From positions 30,214,001 through 30,278,000 of the forward strand of contig NC_073354.2 of NCBI RefSeq assembly GCF_027580225.2: a stretch of 64,000 bases of DNA, written 5' to 3'. Within the stretch, counting starts at the first letter, position 1, and every line of letters starts with the position of its first letter. Source of the DNA: Misgurnus anguillicaudatus (taxonomy: Eukaryota > Chordata > Actinopteri > Cypriniformes > Cobitidae). Below the pieces are notes generated by a model. The model was not told the DNA's origin. It saw nothing but the letters and a program-made list of their open reading frames with translations, and did not search any database. Positions 11,700 to 23,800 of this stretch are shown in pieces. The position numbers were made by a program, and so were the translations under genes.

Positions 11700-11973
11700 A
11701 AGATCTGTTTGTCTTGGTAAACAAAAACCTATACAAAGATCCAGAGGTGGAGGGTCTGAAATGCATTATTAGAGGTCACTATGGCACAATTACATTTTTT
11801 GTTTATGGCCATATATTCTCAGTCTCTTTATTAGAATAAAACATGAAAAAACATGAAATGTGTATGCAGTATTAATAAACAGAATAAAATGATATGTTAT
11901 AGTTTTAAGTATTTAGTGAGCTACCCTTACACTTGAGCAATAGCAGGAACGTGCAGGCTCTCTTAAACCTAAA

Positions 11974-12395
11974 TGTGACCCTGGATCACAAGACCAGTCA
12001 TAAATCGAACAGGTATATTGAAGCAATAGCCAACAATAGATTGTATGGGTCAAAATTATCGATTTTTCTTTTATACCAAAATCATTAGGGTATTAAATAA
12101 AGATCATGTTCCATGAAGATATTTAGTACATTTCCTACCGTAAATAAAACTTTATTTTTGTGAGTGGATGCAGTTGCTAAGGACTTCATTTGGACTACTT
12201 TAAAGGCGATTTTCTGAGTATTTGGATTTTCTTTTACATTGGCTGAATCAAGAATTGGGCATATTTTGTCCTATCCAAACAAACAATGTAAAGCTTATTT
12301 AGTCAACTTTTTGATGATATTGAATTGAATTGAACTTTTGCATCAGTCTCAATAAATTAAATTGACCCTTATGACTGGTTTTGTCAACTAGGGTT
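11974..12395. mobile_element. Teleost MITE, near-complete copy
   Basis: It begins TGTGACCCTGGATCACAAGA and ends TTATGACTGGTTTTGTCAAC, the inverted ends of a very abundant fish repeat. Diagnostic internal segments are 'GGACTTCATTTGGAC' and 'GGTCAAAATTATCGATTTTT'. Partial copies lie at 9271-9490 and 15420-15882. Confidence 0.7.
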
Positions 12396-12417
12396 AAAAA
12401 TGATATGTAATTTTTAA

Positions 12418-13751
12418 AGGGCACCTATTTCATTGCTAAAAACAACGTTATTTTGTGTATTTGATATAATACAATGTGTACGCGTGGTTTATGGTTAAAA
12501 AACATTATTTTCCACATACCGTACATTTTTTTATCTCCAGATGTCCCTGTCTTCCTGAAACGCACTGATTTTGTACAAAACTCATTGATCTGAAAAGCGC
12601 TGTGTATCTGGATAGCTTGCTAATCTGTACGTTGTGATTGGCCTGAATAATTCTGACGTCATCTGGAAATGTGACGCTTTTTACCATGTTTGAACGATTC
12701 GCTCACAATGCAATGCTAACAGGAGTTAACTTACAGGCTGTGAGTCCGAAGCGTGAGGAATTATGATACTGTTGGTCTTGTCTACATCACCAATCCTAGG
12801 AAGTAAACTGTTGCCAACAATTCGTGCGTTTTTTGTACTCAAAAAAAAAGAGAGATTTTCATTGGAGACTATAACTCATGTCATCGTTTACTTTGGCCTG
12901 AATAATTCTGACGTCATCTTGAAATGTGACGCTTCTTACCATGTTTGAACGATTCGCTCACAATGCAATGCTAACAGGAGTTAACTTACAGGCTGTAAGT
13001 CCGAAGCGTGAGGAATTATGATACTGTTGGTCTTGTCTACATCACCAATCCTAGGAAGTAAACTGTTGCCAACAATTCGTGCGTTTTTTGTACTCAAAAA
13101 AAAGAGAGATTTTCATTGGAGACTATAACTCATGTCATCGTTTACTTTGGCCTGAATAATTCTGACGTCATCTTGAAATGTGATGCTTCTTACCATGTTT
13201 GAACGATTCGCTCACAATGCAATGCTAACAGGAGTTAACTTACAGGCTGTAAGTCCGAAGCGTGAGGAATTATGATACTGTTGGTCTTGTCTACATCACC
13301 AATCCTAGGAAGTAAACTGTTGCCAACAATTCGTGCGTTTTTTGTACTCAAAAAAAAAGAGAGATTTTCATTGGAGACTATAACTCATGTCATCGTTTAC
13401 TTTGGCCTGAATAATTCTGACGTCATCTTGAAATGTGATGCTTCTTACCATGTTTGAACGATTCGCTCACAATGCAATGCTAACAGGAGTTAACTTACAG
13501 GCTGTAAGTCCGAAGCGTGAGGAATTATGATACTGTTGGTCTTGTCTACATCACCAATCCTAGGAAGTAAACTGTTGCCAACAATTCGTGCGTTTTTTGT
13601 ACTCAAAAAAAAGAGAGATTTTCATTGGAGACTATAACTCATGTCATCGTTTACTTTGGTGTATGTATCTTTTGAATATCGTTAAAATGTACTAATACAC
13701 ACTTAGACACCAAAGGAAATGTAAAATCGTGAATCGGACGATAGGTGCTCT
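12418..13751. mobile_element. TTAA-flanked element with internal amplification
   Basis: The left end TTAAAGGGCACCTAT and the right end ATAGGTGCTCTTTAA are inverted and bounded by TTAA (12414-12417, 13752-13755). Most of the interior is the 254-bp array at 12642-13660. There is no transposase. Confidence 0.7.
12642..13660. repeat. 254-bp tandem repeat, four near-identical units
   Basis: The motif starting ATGATACTGTTGGTCTTG recurs at 12763, 13018, 13272 and 13527 (spacing 255, 254, 255). Units differ mainly in the length of one A-run and a few single bases, so the duplication is recent. Each unit spans GGCCTGAATAATTCTGACGT to CATCGTTTACTTTGG. The repeated 61-codon open frames are by-products. 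Confidence 0.95.
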
Positions 13752-13755
13752 TTAA

Positions 13756-14599
13756 TTCTAATCTAATGTTTTCAGGACTTCAGTCTCCTTAAAAGAGTTC
13801 AAGATGTGTTTAATGCCAAGAGAGATCACACTTAATACTGACTTCGGCCTGAAGAAGGTATTTTGGTCTGAAAGTTTGCAAAAACAACAAAGCTGGTGGT
13901 GGTCAAAGACTTTCCCACAATATAAATTTAAAAAACAATGGAAAATCAAATATTTTTTACAAGCTCCTGTCCGGTCTTAAAAAATCTGCACAAAAAATAA
14001 AAAATGCCCTAATTTCAACTCACCAAGACATATTTTTATACTCTTTTATCTTCAAATGATCTTCTTTATGTATAGAAAGATCATGTAAATAATTCCTTAA
14101 ACTGGCATATGGATTTCGCCTTTGAAAGCATCCAAGAATAATTAAATCCTAAAAGCAATTTTAAACACACTTGCACCGTCTTTAAATAAGACAACATGTT
14201 AAAAGTGTGAATCTGCACATTGCATCTTTGATAGCTGCTTATTTCCCCCCCAGAAGCAAAATGCAGAATGTTTGGGAACATCAGGTCCCTTTTTGTCCCA
14301 TATGGCAAACATAAAGCAAAGAAGATGTCCAACAACACAGGCCTCAGAAGATAAAGGTGCGTGTTGCTCCATACTGGACATTTGTTAACAATTAGGCCGG
14401 TGCTGAAGACCGACTCTATGAAACACACGCACAGTCCCACCACCTCCTTTTCTCCTCCTTTCTCTTCATCTATCCCCTCCCTTTCCCACACACAGAAACA
14501 TTCACTCCCTCTCCCTCTCATGTTTCTCAAACCTACACATGGTTACTGTCCGAGGTATGACTTTCTCTTGCTCTTAAAGCAAAGTGGCGGATTAGAGAC
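13756..14599. other. Upstream region of scara3; CT-rich tract 14425-14525
   Basis: No repeat family is recognised. 14425-14525 is a pyrimidine-rich tract. It is possible distal promoter sequence for scara3, but nothing decisive is visible. Confidence 0.35.
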
Positions 14600-14837
14600 G
14601 GATCCACCGTAGACAACGGCTGTTGGATGCTGTGCATTTCTTGTTCTTGTCACATTTGATGGCTGTTCCAATAACACCCTTTGGACATCTTTCATTGATG
14701 TAAACAAACCAGAATGCTTCTTCGTCATAGCGGCGATTAATCTGGATTCTGATTGGACCGACAAACAGGTGCAATAAGATATTTAGTTAAAACTCAAGTC
14801 TTCGCCTGAGCCTTACTGGGACTGCTTTAGAGTCAAC
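14600..14837 (+). promoter_or_regulatory. scara3: Putative scara3 promoter and 5' UTR
   Basis: This is the segment immediately upstream of the start codon at 14838 and free of recognisable repeats. No clear TATA box is seen. The transcription start cannot be fixed from sequence, so the call rests on position only. Confidence 0.35.
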
Positions 14838-14844
14838 ATGAAAG
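14838..14844 (+). CDS. scara3: scara3 coding exon 1
   Basis: Only ATGAAAG is coding, followed by a GTAAGC donor. It was chosen because it joins in phase with exon 2 to give [14 protein letters not shown]. Intron 1 is 8.3 kb. Confidence 0.85.
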
Positions 14845-17800
14845 GTAAGCAAAGTTTATACTTTGACAAATGTGTGATGGTTTGCCACATGGGAAGCATG
14901 CATATTATTTGGCCGGCATAAACGTGTTGGCAGTAAACATTAAAGACCGCAAGGTCTAGAGAGAGACCAGGAAACTGTTGATGTTGGATACAAGACTGTC
15001 TTTCTGTTACTTTAAAAATACATTATATAATACCTTCACCACTCTCAGCTTGACACTCTTTGCTGTTGAATTTTTGGTTAGGGTTATGTAAACTATATTT
15101 GCGGGGTATATTTTAGATGCTGGTTCTTGTCAACATACTTAAGCAAGTGAAACATTTAGATGAACATCCTTTGATGAAGATCTCTGTATTAATAGAAAAT
15201 AATTTATACATTTTTTTAATGCATAACCCAAAATCATTTAAGGCCAGGGTTCCTAATGTGTTCCTCGTGGTATCTGAGTAGCAGGTGTGGAGCTATAGTG
15301 CAAACCACATATGCATACATTTCTTCAGCTATATTCACAGGTTCTTATCGATATATTTACTGTTTGGCACTTTATAATAAAATTCTTCTCATTTTACTTA
15401 AAAAGGCCAAATATTTCATGGGCATATTTGTAGCAATAACCAACAATGCATTGTATGGGTCAAATTGTAAAAAAAATGCTGTAATTATGCAGCTGGTTGC
15501 CAGTAACTTACTGTAGAAGATAAAGACTGAAAATGTTTCCTGTTCATTTAACTTTGAACAAACTGTTGCCAGTAAATAACATTAATGTAAAATCTACAGT
15601 AAGTTACTGGCAGCAATACCCAGTAATACTGTAATTTCTACAGATTTTTTTTACAGTGTACCTATTTTGTACATTTCTTACCGTAAATATATCAAACATG
15701 TTTTTATCATTAGTAATATGTGTTGCTAAGGACTTCATTTTGTCAACTTTAAAGGTGATTTTCTCAATATTTTGATATTTTAGCACACTCAGATTCCAGA
15801 TCTTCAAAAAAATGTATCCCAGCCAAACATTGTACTATCCTAACAAACCATACATCAATGGAAAGCGTGGTCCAGGGTCGCATTTGTTGTAATCGCACAC
15901 AAAACGCTGGCAATTTGTGTTTTGTGACTTTTAGGGTTGACTTTAAAAACTTCTGGCATCAAAAACAAGCTGTAAAATGGGAATGTGTATTAAGGCGACC
16001 CATGTGTTAGTGTGATAGTTCAAGACCCACTTTTTAAAGGTCTTGGAATCGACCACATTTTTACTCGGTCTCCTATCCGTCTCAGACAAAGAGGACTCAG
16101 AATTTTATTTCAAGACGGGTCAAGACCACAACTGATGGCACATCACAAATTTATTTTTATCATTCATTTTATGCAGTTTATTCAGGTTTGGCATATGATG
16201 TTGGCATTGTTTAAGCATTGTTATATTTCTCCCAATGACAATTTTTCTAAATTTATTACTAAAAGCACCTGCCTTGTGTTAAGTGGATGGCAAGCCATCG
16301 AAAGACAGTTCAGAATAAATGGTTAAGTTGATTTCAGCTCTTTAGTGTTTGTTCACTTTTATTTGCTTATAGACAAAGATAAATTCCCACATATTTGCAA
16401 TGCCTTTGATTATTTTATCAACTTCTCTGATGGCATACACACACGCACACACACGCACGCGCACACACACACACGCGCACACACACACACAGACAAGAAG
16501 TGCCTAATCATATGCTATGAAGTGTTTTAATGCATAAGTGTTTTAATGCAGTGACTTGCACTGGTCTTGGTCTTGACTTGGTCTCGGCCTGTCTTGGTCT
16601 TGACTTGGTCTCGACCCTTTAAAGTCTTGGTCTTGTCTCGGTCTCGGCCTGTCTTGGTCTTGGTCATGACTTGGTCTCGGTTTGGGTGGTCTTGACTACA
16701 ACACTACCATGTGTGCCAGTAAACATGTAGGTATCTAAGTTCACCAGTTTTTATCTTCTTAATTTCCAAACTACACAATACTGTAACAATACTATAAAAA
16801 TGCTTTCAATTGTTTGAACTCTAGATTTGAATTCTACATCAGTAAATTCTCAGCATTTCATTGCTTTGAGTGAAACCGCATGCACTGTAAAAATACCACA
16901 ATTGTACATCGACCAGAACTGTGGAGACACTTGTCTTGGTTGAATCCCTGTGGTTTGGAAAGACCCTGCCTAAAATCTCCAATTTCTATCTCAGCGTTCT
17001 TGTCAGAAGTTTTAGTCCACTGCGTTCATCTGGTCACATAATACCACGATCACTGTATGTTTCCTGTGTGCTATCCATTTTAGCTGGGATATCCGCTTGG
17101 AAGCATGAAAATGATACTGTATACACCAATTCATCTATCAAAGCCTCTTAAGTTTAATATGAATCATATTTGAGACTTTCCATTGGCAGATATGATAAGA
17201 TCAGGAGGATCCTCTGGAAATCTTTCATTAACTCTGGAGATATTAAAGATATCAACCTAACTTTTGACACATTGTAGGGATTTGTGGAGCCTCGGCTGTG
17301 ACTGAAGAAATCTTCTAGTTTATTTTTTGTATATTACGTTTTGTCTTGGTAATTCAACAAAATATATAATATTGCTGTATTTGAAGGGTTAACGTTTAAT
17401 AGCATGAACTGTAGCAGACAAATCGCACATTGTGAGGGTGTTATAATTAATGAATAGTCTAAGATTGACATTTGCATAATTCATTTATTTGTGACCATGG
17501 CACGAAATCCTGCTTTTTTGTGCCTTGAGCACGAATGTCTTTTTCATGTCACTCGCACATGAAAATGTCTTTTTCATGTCACTCGAATTTATAGAAATTC
17601 GTTCGACACAAATAAATTAATCAAACTTTTCGTGACTATAACACGACTGTCCGTGAGATCAGTCTGTTATTTGCCTGTATACCACACTAATGTGATTAAG
17701 CGACAATGGTAAGAAAATAGAAAAACATTATGAGAAAACAATACATAAAATGAAATGAAAAAGAAAGTCGTGCTGCAAAGGACACGAAAAACTATTTATA

Positions 17801-20800
17801 GAAATTTGTGTGAGTTACACGAAAAAGAGCTGAATTTCATGTCATGGACACGAATAAATTAATCAAATTTTCTGTGACTTTAACAAACTTTCCATGAGAT
17901 CAGTCTGTTATTTGCCTGTATACCACACTAATGTGATTAAGCGACAATGATAAGAAAATAGGAAAAATCTATGAGAAAACAATACATAAAATTACACGAA
18001 ACAGAAAGTCGTGCAACGGACATGAAAAACTATTTATAGAAATTTGTGAGTGACATGAAAAAAGCTGATTTTTGTGCACAAATAAATTAATCACATTTTT
18101 TGTGACTATAACACGCTTTTCCGTAAGACCAGTCTGTTATTTGCCTGTATACCACACTAATGTGATTAAGCGACAATGGTAAGAAAATAGGAAAAAACTA
18201 TGAGAAAACAATACATAAAATGGAATGAAAAAGAAAGTTGTGCAACGGACACGAAAAACTATTTATAGAAATTTGTGCGAGTGACAGGAAAAAAGCTGAA
18301 TTTCGTGTCATGGACACTAATAAATTAATCAAATTTTTCGTGACTATAACATGACTTTCCATGAGATCAGTCTGTTATTTGCCTGTATACCACACTGATG
18401 TGATTGAGAGACAATGGTAAGAAAATAGGGAAAAACTACGAGAAAACAATACATAAAATGAAACGAAAAAGAAAGTCATGCAACGGAAACGGAAAACTAT
18501 TTATAGAAATTTTTGCGAATGACACAAAAAAGCTGAATTTCTTGTCATGGACACAAATAAATTAATAACTTTTTTGTGACTATAACACGACTTTCTGTGA
18601 GATCAGTCTGTTATTTGCCTGTATACCACACTAATGTGATTAAGCGACAATGGTAAGAAAATAGGAAAAAACTATGAGAATTCAATACATGAAATGAAAC
18701 GAAAAAGAAAGTCGTGCAACGACATGAAAAACTATTTAGATAAATTTGTGCAAGTGACACAGAAAAAAGCTGAATTTCGTGTCATGGACATGAATAAATT
18801 AATCAAATTTTTCATGACTATTACACGACTTTCCGTGAGATCAGTCTGTTATTTGCCTGTATACCACACTGATGTGATTGAGAGACAATGGTAAGAAAAT
18901 AGGGAAAAACTACGAGAAAACAATACATAAAATGAAATGAAAAAGAAAGTTGTGCAACGGACACAAAAAACTATTTATAGAAATTTGTGCGAGTGACAGG
19001 AAAAAAGCTGAACTTCGTGTCATGGACACTAATAAATTAATTAAATTTTTCGTGACTGACACGATTTTCTGTGAGATTAATCTGTTTTTTGCCTGTATAC
19101 CACACTAATGTGTTTAAGCGACAATGATAAGAAAATAGGAAAAAACTATGAGAAAACAATATATAAAAAGAAACGAAAAAGAAAGTCGTGCAACGGACAC
19201 AAAAAACTATTTATAGAATTTTTTGCGTTAACACAACAAAAGGTGAATTTCTTGTCATGGACACAAATAAATTAATCACATTTTTTGTGACTATAACACG
19301 ACGGTTTTATCGGTTTTATAGATGGTTTTATCGGACGCACGTGCGCTGACTCGATACACGTATGGATCCGAACTTTACTTCCGGTTTTTTTTTTTTAATG
19401 GTCTGACTAGTTGCTAAATTGATCTCTTGAACAAATGCCTCGTCGAAAATAACAAATGTTTTGGTTTCCTAGGTAATCTATGTGTTGTTTTTTTGCTTGT
19501 TATATAAATAAACTACGTTTAAAGAACTTTGTTGTTATTTATTCTTAGCAGTTTAGAATTTTAGAAGTTTAGAAAGAGTTTACCACACTAATGTGATTAA
19601 GCAACAATGGTAAGAATATAGGAAACAACTATGAGAAAACAATACTTAAAATAAAAACAAAAAAGAAAGTCGTGCAACGGACACGGAAAAAAGCTGAATT
19701 TCGTGTCATGGACACAAATAAATTAATAATTTTTTTGTGACTATAACACATCTTTCCTTGTGATCAGTCTGTTATTTGCCTGTATACCACACTGATGTGA
19801 TTCAGATTAGGAAATCTATTTAAGCACACTGTATCAGACAGATAAAACAATACTTCTTTTTTTGGTGTTTAATAAACATGGTTTATAATGGTTAACTTAA
19901 TGTATGTTCATTGTTAAGAGTCATGTAACATAACCTGATCATGACCTTGTAGCAACTGAGTACCATTTAATGTATTTCACGGTTGCATAACATGTAAAAA
20001 CATACAGTGAGACCGTCTACTCTGAACTTATTTAACTCTTACATCACATTTTGACTTCACATCTTGTACAACACTAGCATATTCACCTAATGTTTTCAGA
20101 TTTAAAAAAAACTAGACTTTCCATTCTCTCCAGTACCTTAAATGACCCTTTAAATAAATCAAACATTCTGTCTCTTCATAACTATGCCTTTCAGATTTCC
20201 TTCTGTTTGCCTGAATAAGCTTAAGTTCCTGACGTCCGTGAAAAGGATGTTTTGCAGACTTTAAGAGCAGACTGTAAGGGTCTCCTCCTTTCCTCTGTAC
20301 TGCTGGCAAAACCTACATTACCACAAATTAGGGCCAATGTTGAGCCAGTTCAGATCCACCTGTGTTGCCACGACTGATGGGGAAGTGTAAAGTCTCAGAG
20401 ACGCTTTAACTGCACACATTCCAGTAATCCTCACACTTCATTTCCTCACCGAGCTTTTACCCCTTTTGGTTTCTGCAGACCTGACTTCAGCTGTTTGAGA
20501 AATGGACATAAACAATCTCACCTCAGAGCTTAGCGGGTCTGGTTTGCATACCAAATCATGACCAGGGTTTGAAAAATGGCCCATGGAAGACATTTAAAAC
20601 AAGCAGAAAGCCAAGCAGGTGCAAATGTCTACACTGAGAGACTGTGATGTTTATATAACATGGCACCTTTAAGATGTTTGCTGAAAAGTATTGTCTGATT
20701 TAAAAAAGGTAAAATAAGTGAACATTTTCTGATAAAATGTGTACATTGCATTTGTGGTTGGGGGAGGCACCTACCAGCAAACAAGGATACTGCATGCTTT

Positions 20801-23800
20801 GAGATTAGCGAGAAAGTGCTGCTTCATGGTTTTTAAAGATGATTTCAATTAATTACACCTATTTTAGCCTTAGGTTACTTAGTTTACCCATTAAAATATT
20901 AGGATTAATAAAATAAAATATGAATTCTCAAATTTCTAGTCATTAATAGCTCAAACAATCATAATTGGCTCTGGTCTGGGGGCAGTGCCCCTTTTGCCCC
21001 CCCCCCCCAAAACACTGGCTTTGGTAACTTTGGGTAAAGGTGTTTGCCAAATGCATAAATGTAAATTTGAAAGCTTTGGTGCTGATGACTGGCATACTCT
21101 TGGAGACATACATTTACATTTATGCATTTGGCAGATGCATTTATCCAAAGTGACTTACAGTAAGCTATACATTTTCCAGTATATCTGTTTCCCACGACTT
21201 TTGCGCTGTTAACACAAAGCTCTACCATCTGAACATCATAGATGTTCTGGTGTTCCTTTGGTTTCCCCTCCATATGTTTTTTTCTTCTCGGATAAAAGCT
21301 GCATCTCTTTATTTCTTCAGATAGCGGTTTTATTCCCTTATGTAGTTGTTGCCCAATGAACTTTATTTTTCTAAGCAGAGTCAGGCTGGACTCCAATGAA
21401 TCTGTGATGAACCACAACTAGATTGCAGCCTTCCAAAGAGACGCCTCTGCATTTTCATCTTTTTTTCCTTTCTTCTTGTGTCTTCATTTCTTCATTACAT
21501 TTACACGCAGATTTAAGCATTGTTTAACTTTTAGAAGGATTTCTTGACAGAAATATAAAATACGTAACTATATTATCAGCGGTGTATAAAGACCTTACAT
21601 AATGAACTTTATTTTTTTCAATACCTATGATACATACAGCGCGGGTCCACTTATATGACAGTTGCCATCTCGCGCCACCATCCTTCTACAGTAGCCCTAA
21701 AAAGACAAACTATAAAGCACGTTTTGTCACTATACTTTGTCTCAGATGATGACGTGTTTGTTTTATGGTGTACTAAGAACGACAGAAAATAAAAAGTTGC
21801 GATTTCCTAGCAGATATGGCTAGAAACTATTCTCTCATTCTGGCGTTATAATCAAGGACTTTGCTGTTGTAACATGGCTGCAGGAGGCGCAATGATATTA
21901 CGTAGGGCCAGAAAATAGTCCCTTGCCATTGAAAGTTACTAAGGGGACTACTTTCGGGCACTGTGTAATATCATTGTGCCTCCTGCATACATGGTAAGGC
22001 AGCAAAGTCTTTGATTATCAAGCCAGAATGAGAGTATAGTTCCTAGCCATATCTTCCTAGAAAATCGCAACTTTTAATTTTCCGTCGGTCTTAGTAGATG
22101 ATGTAACTACAGAAGAGTCAAGTTTTAAATAGGAAAAATATCAAAACTCTTTGGTTATTTTTTAGCGCAATGCTAATGGTCAGATAATCAGATTCGATGG
22201 ATTATGCTAAGCTATGCTAAAAGTGATAGCGCCAGACCCGGAGATCAGCTGAATGGATTCCAAAACGGTAAAAATCAAATGTTTAAATGGGAGCTATGGG
22301 AAAATGAGTATTTTTCAAAAAAGTGGAGTGTCCCTTTAAGGTATCGTTTTATGCATTCCATGGGAATAGGAGTGGTTTTTATAATTGTTTTTGCAAAGGA
22401 TTGGTAACTGGTAAATTTATTGCAAAAATACGTTAAAGGAACAGTATGTAGGATTGTGGCCAAAACTGGTATTGCAATCACAAAACTTGTGGTTAAAACT
22501 GGTACTGCAATCACACAACTGGTGGCCGATACACAAAATGACAACATAAACATCAGTTGAGGGCTGCAACTCCACTTTTTAAATGACAATATCCTGACCA
22601 GACCACTGTTGTCAGTGATATAAGTATTTGAAATGAAAATGATTTCCTAATGTCTAGTGACATATCAGGACCATTTTATGATTAATTCATATACATTTCA
22701 TACATACTGTTCCTTTAAATAAATAAATTATACAATTACACTGAATTCAAAATTTGGCTAAAACATATACACAAAATTACTCGCAATGCCATGAAAACAA
22801 ACTCAGCAACTTTCTTTGACACGCCTATCTGACACATTAAAATATTACAGTCCAATTTTATTGATCCCAGAGGTAATAAATCATCAAATTTAACAAGAAA
22901 ACAATTCCCTCACCATTTCAATGTAATTGTGCTAATATACGGTTCTGTCCAACAATGACCTCACTATGTACGAGTCGGTCCAAGTTGAGTATTTGTGTCT
23001 TTAAGAGAGTCCTGGAAAACAGATCCTACATCATTTTAGCTTATATTTTATGAATCTGGAGATGTCTTTATGTTTTAATAATGACCTGTATATGCAAACA
23101 CAAACATTAACCTTTATTTTTTTGTACAGATAACCATTGTGGCTACGAGAATCAGCTTTTTAATGGTACGTTGACATTTTCTTTTATTCACGGTTGTTTG
23201 TAATGTTACTCTCTTAGTAGGAGTATAAGATAGATGTACACAAAAATATGCACGAATTGCTGCAATGGATCTAGTTATGCTCCTATAATAGCCTAATCTT
23301 TTCTGAAAATACAACAGTATAATGTTTCCATTTCGTGCAAAAGGGAGATGGTGGAAACTGTGTTGAATTAGCCAACACGATGAACAATAATGTAATGGGA
23401 TTATGATAACATTTAAGTATGATACATTCTTATTCATGTTTTGTACAATCTCTCATTGCAGATGAGGACTTAACTGGTGAAGAGGAAGAAAATCCTTCTT
23501 TTAGAGGTTAGAAAAATTTATCTCTATTACGTTTATATAAATAAGCTTTTTGTTCTTGTGACATTACACATTTGCCTTTATATGTGTGGTCTTGCTGTTT
23601 TTGTTTGCAATGAGTGGTTTGACTTCAACACTTCTATCACCATGTTTATAGGAGTGAACATGTAGTCTCCACTGCTTTGTTGTTTATGAGTGGTTTTGTA
23701 CATCTGTTTCTAATATCCAAGAATGAGGTTTGGTCCCTGAGAAGTTTCATTTTCAAAGTTACAACTCTATTAGTAACATTCATTTAGAGAAGGGTCACAG

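Noticed and set aside
12763..13457. Two identical 61-codon frames
   Set aside because: They are the same segment of a tandem repeat, not a gene pair.
14081..14530. 149-codon frame on the - strand upstream of scara3
   Set aside because: Its composition follows the CT-rich tract, and no domain or splice-compatible partner is seen.
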